Assembly: GCA_963995525.1 (NCBI GenBank)
Contig: OZ023218.1
Coordinates: forward strand, 46,437,814 to 46,501,813
DNA length: 64,000 nt
Source: Escarpia spicata
Lineage: Eukaryota > Annelida > Polychaeta > Sabellida > Siboglinidae
Direction: 5' to 3'
Notes under the pieces: model-generated
What the model saw: the letters and a program-made list of their open reading frames with translations, nothing else
Told to the model about the DNA's origin: nothing
The model's database searches: none
Program-made: the position numbers and the translations under genes
Shown here: in pieces, positions 16,268 through 28,979 of the stretch
Layout: the number at the start of each line of letters is the position of its first letter
Position numbering within the stretch: the stretch's first letter is position 1

Positions 16268-17850
16268 GATGCACTTCAGCATGCGTGTGTATCAACAATG
16301 GCATCAGTGGTGCGTTGTTCTAGGACACAGTTGTTGTCAACTGCCGCCAATGCAACCAGGTATACCAGATATCCGGTGACCTGCTGTGTGAATCTTCTAC
16401 TTTACCAACTGTGCATCTTCAAGCGTTCGTCTACGAGACGTAAACACCGTGGCGGTCGTAAAGTCGCAAAACAGATCGGGACAACAATTCACTACGCAAG
16501 AGTACCGACGTTGCCACAACCAAGCCGAAATGTAGTAATTTAATAACTGTACCATTGTATAAACAGGTACAGCGCGATCAAGGCGTACGAGTATGCTACG
16601 TTTACGCACAATCGTGTCGGAAGAAAACACTCGCCATTGCGGATTATATACTTGAAAACCATCTCGATATGATGGCGATATGCGAAACGTGGTTAATGCC
16701 TTCGAGCGACGCCAGTGTGATTACAGACAATGTACCAAATGGATGAAAAGCACACGTCTCGCCCTACCGACAAAGGGGGCGGTGTCATTATTATCCATAC
16801 ATCCGAAATCGTCTTACACAAACAGGTACCAATGCGTTTCAATCGTTTGAACACATCGAGTGCAGGCTGAAAACACATACGTCATCCATCAGAATCGTTG
16901 TTATTTACCGCCCGCCGCCATCAATGAAAAATGGCTTATCAACAACTGTGTTTTTTAAAGAATGGGACCGTTTCATCGACCAGCATGTCATAAAACCTTG
17001 ACCTCTGATTATCATGGGAGATTTGAATTTTCATATTGACAACGCTGCAAATGTTGATGCACGGCGACTGGTCAATTATGTGAATGCCACAGGGATGGTG
17101 TTGCATGTTCGCGGGCCAACCCACAGGAAAGGACACACTTTGGATGTACTCATGACCCGCAGCACGGACGAACACCTTGTTCGAAATGTTATCGTTACGG
17201 ATATGGGCCTTTCTGACTACTTTGCGATGAGTTTCAACATAGACATTGTTCAACATCGCACTGGTTTGATAAAAAAAACCGCACCATTGATGCAATGTCT
17301 TTTCGACAAGACATTCCACTGTTCCGTTCGGATGATCTTGACTTGCTGAACGTAGAAGAACTGGTTGATCAATACGATCATATGCTGGTCAACTTAATTG
17401 ATTCGCACGCGTCCGTTGTTGCAGGCAGATAAGTACAAGGCTGGTTGCATCTCGCCATTAATCAAGAAGGCTGGACTAAATCCAGAACCAATACAGAAAT
17501 ATCAACCTGTATCGAATCTGACATTTCTCTCTAAACTAATCGAGCGCGTTGTAGCAAAACAGCTGAATGTCCAAATGCTAGAGAACAACTTGCACGACCA
17601 GTTTCAATCGGCATATCAACAAGATCACTCAATTGAAACGGCTCTGCTTAAAGTACACAACGACATTCTGTCTGCAGTAAACCGTGGCTGTGTTGTTGTG
17701 TTGGTTATGCTTGAACTTACCGCCGCTTTCGACACCATTGACCACGGCATTCTATTGAGCAGATTCACTCACAGATTCGGTGTCACTGGCGCTGCGCTTG
17801 AGTGGTTCAGATCTTACTTGTCCGGTCGGCATCAAGTCGTTCGTATTGAA

Positions 17851-18009
17851 TGAACGTTTATTCAACAACAACAACAACAACATAATACATACACAGGATG
17901 GTTTGCTGCTGCTGCTGCTGCTGAAAGAACATAGCTGAAGTAATAGACTTATGTGTTGCTATGCCCTTCTCGAACTAAAAAAAACCTGAATAAATACAAC
18001 ACGATTGAA
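17851..18009. mobile_element. 159-bp insertion in the LINE reverse transcriptase
   Basis: The RT homology stops after RHQVVRIE and resumes near PFGVPQG. The intervening DNA has (CAA)n and (CTG)n runs and is bounded by ATTGAA at 17845-17850 and 18004-18009, which looks like a 6-bp target duplication. Its 5' end TGAACGTTTATT followed by (CAA)n resembles a retroposon tail in reverse orientation. Confidence 0.5.
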
Positions 18010-18624
18010 AGTGTCAAATTCTCCCTCCCCAACTGCTGTGCCGTTTGGTGTACCGCAAGGCGCCGTACTCGGGCCATTGCTGTGCATTGCATATATCACA
18101 CCACTTGGCGACGTTATATCAAGAAATTCGGCTAGGTTTGTCACCCTTATGCCGACGACACGCAACTTTATGTTTCGTTTTGTCCTGGTGGAGATGGCCA
18201 ACTGAACTTAATAGGTCGTTTGTGCTGTTGCCTAGAAGAAATTGGCGAATGGTCTCGGACCAATTTAGTGCAATTAAATGATCAGAAGACGGATGTCATG
18301 GTGCTTGGTACGAAGCAAAAGCTGCCACTGCTAAAGGAGATTCGTATTTTTGACTCGACTTTGACTTCGTCTTCAAGTGCGCGCAATCTGGGCGTTGTAT
18401 TTGATCAATCCCTCAACACGACTAACCACATAAGTGCCATTTGCCGAACAGCGTATATGCACCTCCACAACATCAGTCGTATCAGGCGATACCTCACAAC
18501 ATATACGACTAAACCACTAGTGCACGCTTTCGTCATATCTAGATTGGACACGGGAATGCGCTACTGGCTACTGGCTACTGGCCTACCACGTGACCTCAGA
18601 ATTCAGAATCAAATTATTTTACGT

Positions 18625-18750
18625 ATAAATACGATACATATACAATGAATAACGTGAGTAATATATAAGGTCGGGAGACTCCCATTAAGATACGTAATAT
18701 CGCCAGCACAGGAGCCACCCCATAAATATAAACCACAACAACATTTACAC
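18625..18750. mobile_element. Second insertion in the same LINE
   Basis: Between GLPRDLRI and LERIQNMAARII the LINE frame is interrupted by ~125 bp of unrelated AT-rich DNA containing GGTCGGGAGACTCCCATT, which has a small inverted repeat (GGGAGnCTCCC). Exact ends and target duplication not resolved. Confidence 0.4.
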
Positions 18751-19325
18751 ATTCACAAACTCGAGCGAATCCAAAACATGGCAGCCAGAATCATCACGTT
18801 CACACCTCGCCGTGCTCACATAACTCCGGTTCTAAAAGAATTACACTGGCTGCCAAGCAAATGCCGAATCGACTTTAAAATACACCTTTATATGTTCAAA
18901 TGTCTGAACGGGACGGCGCCGCTGTATCTTGCCAACCTGTTAACCAGGCACTGTTCCGGACGCACACGTTCATCTGAACAACTTTTGCTTAAAGTTTCAC
19001 GAACGAACCCGGTCAGTTTAGGAGACAGGTCATTTCGTGTGACTGGACCTCGATTATGGAATGCACTGTCCATTGTTATCAAGTGCAGCAGAACTCTGTC
19101 GGCGTTCAGAAAGACACTAAAGACGCACATGTTCAAAGCTCAAAACTGCTGACATTTTTAACATTTCATTTCACTTGGGGACATTCTGTTCTACATTTTT
19201 TCTTATGTTTCTTTTTTTGCAGGTTTTATTAATATACATTGAATCGCTTGATTGAATTTTATTGTACAGCGCTTAAAGCATATTATGGATATTGCGCTCT
19301 ATAAATATTATTATTATTATTATTA

Positions 19326-20640
19326 CTACTACTAGCACCCACACAATCAGCAGATATAGGAGAGAAAACATCAATGAGATTTTATAATTCGTCTCCTCTT
19401 TCGATATCACGATGCTATTGCCGAACGCCAACAACGGACACGTATCAGTACCCCAGAATAAACCCTGGAAATCCGGACACATATGTACAGGCCTACTATT
19501 CAGAGATCGCAACAGAAAGGTAATTGTTCATATCTTCCATTAAGATATCGACGACTCGTCGTTAGCTATGTATGCGATGAGCTAGCTTATTGAATTGCCA
19601 TGCGACTCCGCGATACTCAGGACGACATCCAAGGAGTTCGATATGTCGCATGCATTTGCCGACGGAACTGTATCCTCGTCTGATCAAACAAGCCAAGCGC
19701 ACATTACAATCTGTTTGACACAGCATACCACAGCGTTCGCTTTATTTTATGTCCAAAAACAACATTCACTGTACTCTTTGTAAAATATATGTTCTTTTAT
19801 AACATGGCATGCTGTCCTTAGGTCTGCTCAAACCGCTTTACAATTCACCCCCTGACAAAAATGTTCAATTGAAGACCAACTCGGCTTATCTGGGATGCCG
19901 TCGGATACACTGCATATGGTGCGAGAATACTATTCGTTCACAAATACCTTCCAATGTCTATATATAGCGTTGTACTCAATCATACAGCTGAGTGAACTGG
20001 GACAGCGTGGAGTGAACGAACTTGCACAAGGTTCGAAACGGCATCAAAACGATTCGATTGAGAGCGCGATGCTCTGAGTGCCGACACCACGTCCCACGTG
20101 ACCCGCAACAGCATAATTCAATTCATGTCCCACGCAAATATCCTACTGCAATGCATCTAGCGAGTGTGATTATGACTGTAAGCTGGAGCCACCTTGCATA
20201 ATGTGTGAAACAAGTTTATAATGGTGTTCAAGAAAGTGACATAGATGCGGGATGTTGATTCACTGGACATTTATATTTAAAAGAAGGACGATCTCCGAAT
20301 GCAATTTGAAATGCAAGCACACTACAAAACCAGGCGGACTTTATTGTAGACTATGTATACACGAAGAACGACATCGATCATTTCCATACTTTGCTTAACC
20401 GCAACTTCGCTAACAGAAACGTAGATAATGCTAAGTACCCGGGTGGTCAGGTGTGATCGTCTAGAAACTGTAATATCAATACATCCCTTGCAGTACGCAC
20501 TGCATTGACGAAATTTATAACTAAAGGTGTTTCCATATACACTGTAAAGATATATTTTTTATTCTCATACCATTGAAATGAATTAGTTTATTCATATAGC
20601 CTACACGAAGGAGCCTACGGGTGTTAGAACTTGATGAATA
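19326..20640. other. Intergenic, nothing assigned
   Basis: AT-moderate sequence without a convincing coding frame, splice structure or known repeat. Confidence 0.4.
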
Positions 20641-20642
20641 TT

Positions 20643-20661
20643 GGGGGGGGGGGGGGGGGGG
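20643..20661 (+). repeat. Poly-G run (19 bp)
   Basis: Uninterrupted G tract in GGGGGGGGGGGGGGGGG followed by CGCCGCC. The exact length may be unreliable in the assembly. Confidence 0.9.
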
Positions 20662-20839
20662 CGCCGCCAATTGACAGGCCTGTTGCGTGGTTGGGGGAGG
20701 GGGGTAATGTCGAATACTATCACGGTGGCGGAGACGGGGTAGTGTAGGAGATTTGTTGTGGTGCCGATGGGGTAGTTTTTGGAGAGTTAATTGTTGCGGT
20801 GCCGTGTCGTTTCTCATTCTTGGCGATTTCCCAGATAGC

Positions 20840-20945
20840 ATTTCCAATTCGGGCCAATATTGGCCCAATGTATGTTACTATATTGGGCCGATGTTGGCAG
20901 CCAACATTGGGGTAAGATCGGGCCAATGTTGGTCTAACCATGGCA
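20840..20945. repeat. GGCCAAYRTTGG palindromic array
   Basis: Motifs such as GGGCCAATATTGGCCCAATG, TTGGCAGCCAACATTGG and GGGCCAATGTTGG occur four or more times within 105 bp, each near-palindromic. Such arrays can form hairpins; no function is evident. Confidence 0.7.
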
Positions 20946-20999
20946 GTTCCGATGCTTGGCCTAGTTGCGGTAGACATGTACGACCCACACAGAATCTGA

Positions 21000-21750
21000 A
21001 ACACTACAAGTATAATATATTATGTAACCCTGGCGGAATTGTTTCGTGCAAGCGGTTGCATAGACTATTGTTATGTCAGTCGCCAGACGGGGGTAGGGTA
21101 GCTTGAGCCACACCCAGTCGCAGTTTGCTAGGGATCAAGGACGTGCCCACAAAGATATACGTACAGTTCTCTCGGCTCCGTATTACGAGTATCCATATAC
21201 ACGGCCTGGTGAGATATGTTTTCATGTTTATGTATTTATAAGTTATACATAATAGTGATACTATTAGAATAATGCATAATTTGTTGCCTTATTAACCGTC
21301 AGTTCGGGCATGCCAGCTATAGTATAACGAGTGTAGCAGCGTTCTGTCGCATAATGTTAAATTGTATTTACGAACGACTTACATATTTTGCAAGCATTTG
21401 AAGTAATTATTGTGATGTATAGGTACGTCGTGTGCATACGTTTGACTTTTGATAATGTGATAATTATTAGTCAAAAGAAGTACTTAGGTAAAACAAGTTT
21501 CTCCGACTCTTGTCTGTACAAGCTTGTCTGTACAAGTATAGACAAGTATCTATAGGGTGACTGATTATTACATGCGGTTTACCACGTCTAATATTAGAAC
21601 AGCCGACACAACTTAGTAATGTAGCGTTGGTTGCTTGACTACAGTGTTCTGATGTTGTAATCGCAACTAGCACGCTGTCTCTATGTCTCCCTGCTCCTAT
21701 ATCTGTCTCTATAATAAAAAATAAAAATTCTCCCCGTCTACCTTTCTCCA
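21000..21750. other. Intergenic, nothing assigned
   Basis: No coding frame, RNA gene or named repeat is visible. A short direct repeat CTTGTCTGTACAAG stands at ~21510-21540. Confidence 0.35.
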
Positions 21751-22488
21751 ACCCTCCCTATCTACCCGAATTTCTCTCCCTCCTCCATCCTCTGTGTTTG
21801 TCTGTTAGAATGTCAGTCAATAAGTCGGTTAGGCAGTACGTCAGTACGCATGCCTGTATGTCTGCCTGCCCGGCTACCTGTCTGGCTGCCTGCCGGCCGG
21901 CCTCTTTCTCTACCTGTTTTTTCTCTTACTGTTTGCCTCTATGTCTTTTTGTTTGTCTGCCTGTCTTGTCTGCCTGTCTGCCTGTCTGTCTGTATGTGTG
22001 TCTGCTGCTTGTCTGCTGGTTGTATGTTTATCTGCCTATCTCTGCCTCAGTCTTTGCCCTTGACTGTGTCTCTACCTCTCTGAATTTCTTATCTCTCCTG
22101 TCTGCCTATCTACATCGATGTATATATGTCTGTCTGCTGCTTGTCTGCTGGCTGTATGTTTATGTGCCTATCTCTGCCTCAGTCTTTGCCCCCGTCTGTC
22201 TCACTTTTCTCTCCAGTCTGCCCATCTACGTGGATGTATGTCTGTCTGTCTGTTTGTCTGTCCGCCACCCTGTAGCCTGTATGTTTATCTGCCAAATTCT
22301 GCCTCAGTCTCTGCCTCTCTGTATCTCGTGTCTCTCTCCTGTCTGCCTACATGCCAGCCAGCCTCCCTGCACACCTGTATGTTTGCCTTCTTATATCTGC
22401 CTCTGCCTCTGCCTCTGCCTCTGCCTCTGCCTCTGCCTCTGCCTCTGCCTCTGCCTCTGCCTCTGCCTCTGCCTCTGCCTCTACTACT

Positions 22489-22519
<31 letters not shown>

Positions 22520-22715
22520 TCTCTCTGTCTCTCTCTGTCTGTCTCTGTCTATCTCTGTCTCTCTCTGTCTCTCTCTCTGTCACTCTCTGTCTCTCTCTGT
22601 CTCTCTCTGTCTCTGTCTCTCTCTGTCTCTCTCTGTCTCTGTCTCTCTCTCTTCTCTCTTCTCTCTCTTCTCTCTCTCTCTCTCTGTCTCTCTCTCTCTC
22701 TCCCACCCTCCCTTC
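21750..22715 (+). repeat. Pyrimidine-rich compound microsatellite
   Basis: Diverged CTGY-type repeats (TGCCTGTCTGTCTG) lead into (CTCTGC)n at 22399-22484 and (CT)n/(TCTG)n to 22715. Long open frames across it (Cys/Leu/Ser or Arg/Glu repeats) result from the repeat, not from a gene. Confidence 0.95.
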
Positions 22716-22789
22716 CTCTCTAATTGGGTACGGTCATGGATGTTCTGCTATATAGTAGAGAAACATAGGGTTTTCAAAATGTAGAGTAG

Positions 22790-23915
22790 ATTGAGAGATA
22801 CCAATGAAAGTTCTTGAAAAGTCTACTAAAACTTAACAGGAACATCGCAAATCGTATGGTATATGGAGATGATGGCCGACAAAGTGCGACAACAATTATA
22901 GAAAATAGAATGATAAACTTTTGGGTACACTTAATTGAAAGCAAACAAAGCAAGATATATAGTATTATGTTTAGGCTGATAAAAACACGACAGAGGTACT
23001 ACTAAATCAAAATTGATTTATAAAACAGTGTCATTGATGGATGTTATCTATGTAACATGTGGCATGATCATGGAAATGTAAAAACAAATATATTGAATCA
23101 TACCCTATAACTTAAAAAAAAGACATAAACAGACAATCATAGCACATAATTCATGTAAATATGCTGTGTTCAAATTGCAGAATATTTAAAATGAAGTAGG
23201 GCTCGAGAAGTATTTAATCTACTAATCAAGTTATGTAAAGTTCGCTGTGGAAATCAAAAACTACCTATTTCTGTTGGTCAGTATCTCCATGAAAATGCTC
23301 AGAGGCTCTGTAATTTATGCAACAATGGACACCAAGGTGATGAATATCATGATGTACTTATATGTCCATCACTGGTAGAAGAAAGATCAAAATACATAAA
23401 GAAATACTTTAGAATCAGACCTAATACTTTGAAAATGAACCAGATGTTTAATGTACATAATGTGAAACAGTTGACAGATCTTTCCAGATTTATTAAAGTG
23501 TTCATAACAAAGTTTGTTTATCTAACAAATTCAATGTCAATACTGTGAATAGCGGAGAATTAAAAAAAAACATTGTAGCACATAGTTAATTTACTAGTCA
23601 TGTAAATACATGTAAATGAGTTCAATTTGTGCAATAGATGTATAGTACGTGGTTTATTTTATCTTATATTATTTTACATTATTTGGTTTGAACTACTGAT
23701 TATACAATTATCGAAAACACATAATACAATAAGGTCACTGAATGTGTTATGCTTCGTGTTGTTTATGTTTTACGTACTGTAAATATGATTTATATAATAG
23801 AAGTCTAGATGTTCTTAATAATACAATATATTATATTAAAATGTTCTTTATGAAGAAAAAATTATCTCATACTCCGCAAGGAGTCGTAGGGAAATAAAAC
23901 TCATTGTCATTCTCC
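22790..23915 (+). mobile_element. LINE 3' end with zinc-knuckle C-terminus
   Basis: The plus strand reads NRMVYGDDGRQ and ENRMINFWVHLIESKQSK, then, after a frame change, KVRCGNQKLPISVGQYLHE and RLCNLCNNGHQGDEYHDVLI, CPSLVEERSKYIKKYF. The Cys-x2-Cys...His...Cys cluster and flanking residues form the C-terminal zinc-binding domain of one group of non-LTR retrotransposons. The 3' UTR ends near GGAAATAAAACTC (23890-23902). 5' truncated and frameshifted. Confidence 0.7.
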
Positions 23916-23929
23916 ATCCGCGTATCTTC

Positions 23930-24424
<495 letters not shown>

Positions 24425-24429
24425 ATTTC

Positions 24430-25985
24430 CTGGTAATCGGGTACGGTCATGGATCTTTGCATAATTGACACGAATGGCGAGGCTATTCCTATATACATGC
24501 CAACTGTGCTTTGCACTAACAATGTCATAGTTGATTACCTCAGAGACAATGCATTGATTCAACTAGCGGTGAACATTCTGGGCATCGCGTGCGAGCCAAA
24601 CCATGGTAGCTTCTTAATCACACGTGTGACTGAGATGCATAAAACGACCAATAGGAGTATAGTTGATGAAATGTAGATGACACGACATATTTCAGTACAA
24701 CACCGACTTAACTGGTGGATGGTGGACTGGCCTGGGTGCTGTTCACATTTTATGTATGAAACAAACAATATTCGCTTGACGCTCGATATGGTGCTTCGTG
24801 TAACATGTGATTTCAACTGTGCAACATACCATTGGACATGAAAACAAATGCTTGAAAAAACAGAGCGTGAAGGGGTAGCCATTGCAAGATGGCTGCAACA
24901 GCGCCAACCGAAGAAAGAAGGGGAATTTGGATATTTAGAACAGCAAGTAGTTGTAGTCTGTTCTATATATTGCCTTTGGGTACAACAAGAACATTCGTTA
25001 TTGTTGATTTGTCTATTCATGGCGGCAGGCACGCGCGCGCAAGAAAAGAACATGGTTATTGTCTTTAAACGTTAATTTTGGATCGTATCGTAATGTAGAC
25101 ACATATATAGACAGACATGTACATACGCACTGGGGTGATGTGTTCTTAGGCCACCTTGCCAACCACAATGCAAATACACACACGCTTGTGCTTGGCAAAT
25201 TATAGTTAGATTATTTGGCTGTGATCAAAGTACTAGAAACAAATGTATCGTCACTTAAAGCACACAATATCAATGCACACGTTGAAACATTTATAATGCA
25301 ACGCACAACGGCGGAGTGAACATAAATTCTGACATCATCTCTCCTCGTTTCAATTCACCATTAATACCGCACTGTGTATTGTACTTGAACCGTTGTTGGT
25401 ATAATACATAGACAATAAATATAATTTGACTTTTGGAAGTTTTCCACTGTGTGCGGCCATATTGGATTCGCCCCCTAACGTCGTCAACCCAAACTGTCCA
25501 TGAACTTGCATACATCAGAATGCATATAAAGATTACTAATATTATTTATGCCGCATATACATACGTTTACTGCATCACATCATGTAACATAACATATGAG
25601 CAAAGTTTTAATACCATTCTAACGAATAAATAACTTCAATAGATGTAGATATACAAGATTAATTAAAGTTGAAGTTCACACCACATATTTCGCTGACTGT
25701 GTTTGGCTGGTTATAAAAGCAGGTAAATTTCCTATGTTAATTGCAGCTTGACGCGCTCAATATATAGGGTTATATCACGTGGCATGGATGACCACACCGG
25801 TTATGGGAACGCCGGGAAGGCTCGGGGGCCGATATATCCCTCCCCTGCAGGGCGCTACCACACGTTGTGGGTCAACTGTGAGAGATCAGGATTGTGACAC
25901 TACCCTCCAGGGTGGGGTTGTAAGGAGCTCCCGAATGATGTCCCGAGCCGATCATTGGTGCAGTTAGCTCTGTATCATAGGCAGT
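24430..25985. other. Intergenic, nothing assigned
   Basis: Frames up to 164 codons occur on the minus strand near 24,559-25,053 but show no family motif or splice support. I do not call a gene. Confidence 0.35.
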
Positions 25986-25989
25986 AACG

Positions 25990-27195
25990 GCTCAAGTGTC
26001 TCCCACTTCCTGATTCTCTCTTTTGGTCTTGCAAAAATGAAATTCAATGTTGCAGGGTCATTTTTAAGACCTGAAAACAAAGTGAATAACATTTTAGAGG
26101 TTCTCACATATCCTAGCTTGACTAGGCATTACTGCCTCTGCTTCTTATATGTCAGCTCTCGCTTTTGACATCTGCTCGGACTGTGCCCATGCATCTGAGT
26201 CTGGCACAATCCAAGATAGGAGTGGGGCAGTGTATTCAGTTTTCATAGGGTGGTTTTGCCATAACTTAACTATTTTTGTGTCAAACGATTGCACCGGCGA
26301 AACTTCGTTATACCTCTGTGTAACACAATTGGATAAGACTGCTGTATCATATTTCCATGTTAGTATCTTATACATTTCAATCATGTCTCCTCTGAGGCGA
26401 CGTTATGATAGAGTTGGAAATTTCAGTGTCTATAAACGTTCTTTGTATTCAAGGTCTTTGAAAGTAGGAATTAATTTGGTTGCTCTGTACTGAACATTTT
26501 CAAGAGCTGTAATATGTTTAATTAAGAAAGGACTCCATATCTGATCAGCGTATTCAAGGTGTGAATGTTTCATCCATGTGATCATCGAAAGTACGTCGGA
26601 TTATCCCCATCATCAAATTGGCTATATTAATTTTTCTGACATACATGCCTAAAAATTAAGCAATGAATGGAAAGTGACCCCAATATCTTTCACCTTGTCC
26701 GTACTTGTAAGTGTTGTCTGATTGCTTTCCTGTGAATAGCCTTGATTCTTTGCGGATGAAGATCCAAATCTCATATGGTTACATTTATCTGGATGGAATT
26801 ACAAAAGTGATGTATATGTCCAGCGTTCTGCAGAAATATGATCTTGTTGCAGTTTTGCGCAGTCTTCTGAAGAGCTTCATATCATCCGCAAACGAGAAAA
26901 TATGATATCTCGTTATAACATCAAGTAAATCATTTGTGAATATAACAAAAAGAAGGGGGCCAATCACAGTTCCTTGTGGTATTCCAATGATTACCTACTG
27001 CCATATCTCTAGAGTTTCTCAATGACAAAAATCACAATACACTACTGTAGATCGGCCGTTGATTAATCCAAATTGCTTATCGCTCAGCAGGTCATTTTCT
27101 TTCATATATTCAGTGATGGTGTCTGTGATTTTTCCTTCCAATATTTTCTAATCTGCGCTCGTTAAACTGACTGGTCGGTAGCTCTGTGCAGATAT
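25990..27195 (-). mobile_element. Decayed CR1-like LINE, antisense
   Basis: Reading the minus strand from 27195: SYRPVSLTSAD, KILEGKITDTITEYMKENDL and FGLINGRST (RT fingers), then GPLLFVIFTNDLLDVIT and FSFADDMKLFR (26,880-26,965, catalytic FADD present), and RGDMIEMYKILTWKYDTAV (~26,370). The order is that of a CR1/jockey-type reverse transcriptase. Stops and gaps throughout. Confidence 0.75.
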
Positions 27196-28255
27196 GCTAG
27201 CTTGTTTTCAGTCTGTGGATAATCTTTATGTTTTTCTATACTTCAATATATGTAAACATGCTCAAAATCACCAAAATTGTAAAATAAAATTCTTAATAAT
27301 AGCCGAAGTTATTTCCTTTATGCCTAAACTGTTTACACTAACAAGGATAATCGTAACATAAAACGCATTAGTTGCGCAATAACATATCAAAACTTTAAGG
27401 AGACTGGCTGCTGTCTCCTTAAAACAGCGGTCTCATGTACGCCGTTAAATATGCATAAACGGTCCCCCGTGTATATATATATATATATATGGAACTTCAT
27501 AATTAAGGTCACCATTGGGACTGGGTAAAGTAACCTGAATAGCGAGGTGACCATATTAGTGGGACTAATTTCCTATATTTTATACTATATATGGAACTAA
27601 TTTGGGACTGTCCTAAAGTGACCTTAATTGCAATGTGGCTATAGTAATGATGTGACCGTTAACCGAGGTTCAAATGTAACTATTTATGATATGTGTGGAT
27701 GTAGATTCTAATTCGTTTAGGTTATATTTTACCATTGTAACTGCCGACCACCAACATTGTGTACACCGTTTCAAAAGATGTGTATGTCGAAATCCGGAGA
27801 GTCTGTTTAAATAATAATGTACTTCCAACCTAGCTGAAATCCTGAGATGTTATCCAGTTAGGCATACAATTATTGCAAGAATATCCCCTTCCTAGACATT
27901 ACCGAAGTTAGTGTCTAGCAGTATGCTTAGAATGACGTCTTCCTTATTTGTTGTCTCTAGACCTGCTCTGGTCCTATTTCTATATTTGATTGCAGAGGCA
28001 TGTTTATTGTGCTTAACTCTCCTGCTGACATCAACAAGTGTCTTGGATCTCTCTCCCAGTAAGGCACTTTTCAGACCTAGGGAGGAGATGGCAATGCAGG
28101 TTCTTTCATAAGTCATCAGCACAATGTGACATAGTTCTACTCCCTCAGCAGATAACATAAAGGGTGGTCTGATAACATTGCCTTAGGTATGCCTCTCTTC
28201 GGGATATAGACAGTTGACTGATGTGCACAGTTGACAGAGACACGTGTCACACTCA
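27196..28255. other. Intergenic; possible decayed DNA transposon
   Basis: Around 27,500-27,660 AATTAAGGTCACC...TGGGACT and AAGTGACCTTAATT look like partly inverted copies and may be remnants of a pogo-like element. Otherwise nothing assigned. Confidence 0.3.
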
Positions 28256-28259
28256 GTTG

Positions 28260-28262
<3 letters not shown>

Positions 28263-28344
<82 letters not shown>
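28263..28344 (+). repeat. (CA)n microsatellite
   Basis: Pure CA repeats of ~82 bp. The minus-strand Cys-Val frame here is an artefact. Confidence 0.97.
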
Positions 28345-28345
<1 letters not shown>

Positions 28346-28979
28346 TGTGTCATTTCAGTAGCTATGGTTGAGTAGTGGTGGGATGAAGAGAGCTACCCAT
28401 CAGCCAGTTTGAAATGGCCAGAGGTCAGACTGTTTGATATAGGAAATTGTGTCACAGAGAAGAAAACAGAGAGTTGACAGGCATGTGTAAAGTGTTCGCG
28501 GTCAGTTACACAGGGTCACACTGAATTTTGTGACGACGAACAAGGGTGAGCGCTGTTTTGTGGACTTAACCGTCTAAAAGTGCATCAATATTAACAATAT
28601 AGTTGTGACTGAATGCTGTTAGAGTATTGTGTTGTAAATGCATACATACGATGTCATTTGATTGCTTAAGAACTGTTGAACTGTGTTGTTTATGACAATA
28701 GTGTTTCAGTGTTGTGTGTGGCAGGTTCGATCCCTGCTGATGTACATTATCTATACACCACTGGTTGTGCACACTCACTTATTCCATTCAATAACGCCGT
28801 TTACAATAATTCCACCTAAAGTCAGTTAATTCCACTTACAAACTATTGGAAATAGCACAGCAAATTAGCATGCCCCATATAACATGGCAATGGCAGCTAG
28901 GTAGGAAGAAACTCCATCTTAGTGGAAAGGGGGCAGCAGTTTTCTCAGAGAATATGCTGCAATCTGTTGACAGTGGGAC

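Larger units (their letters stand above)
16268..19325 (+). mobile_element. Long but decayed L2-like LINE
   Basis: Order of parts: a basic ORF1-like or N-terminal stretch (~16430-16540), the endonuclease start with VRVCYVYAQSCRKKTLAIAD and CETWLM (16585-16700), the endonuclease core MGDLNFHID (17014) with LDVLMTR, the RT fingers VSNLTFLSKLIERVVAKQL, palm A LELTAAFDTIDHGIL (17710-17757), [12 protein letters not shown] (18045-18090), a YADDTQL site split by a frameshift near 18150, then LVHAFVISRLDTG and the C-terminal GPRLWNALS...LKTHMF (ends 19152). The 3' UTR has TGTACAGCGCTTAAAGCATA and an (ATT)n tail at 19306-19325. Many stops and two insertions break it. The element class mobilises by target-primed reverse transcription. 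Confidence 0.82.

Noticed and set aside
21798..22784. 328-codon open frame rich in Cys, Leu and Ser
   Set aside because: It is translated from CTGT/CTCTGC/CT microsatellite; all frames of the tract are open and there is no domain.
24559..25053. 164-codon minus-strand frame
   Set aside because: No motif, unusual composition for protein, no splice or promoter support.
28700..28760. GGTTCGATCCCTGCT, a tRNA B-box-like sequence
   Set aside because: No A box at the right distance and no cloverleaf; too weak for a tRNA or SINE call.
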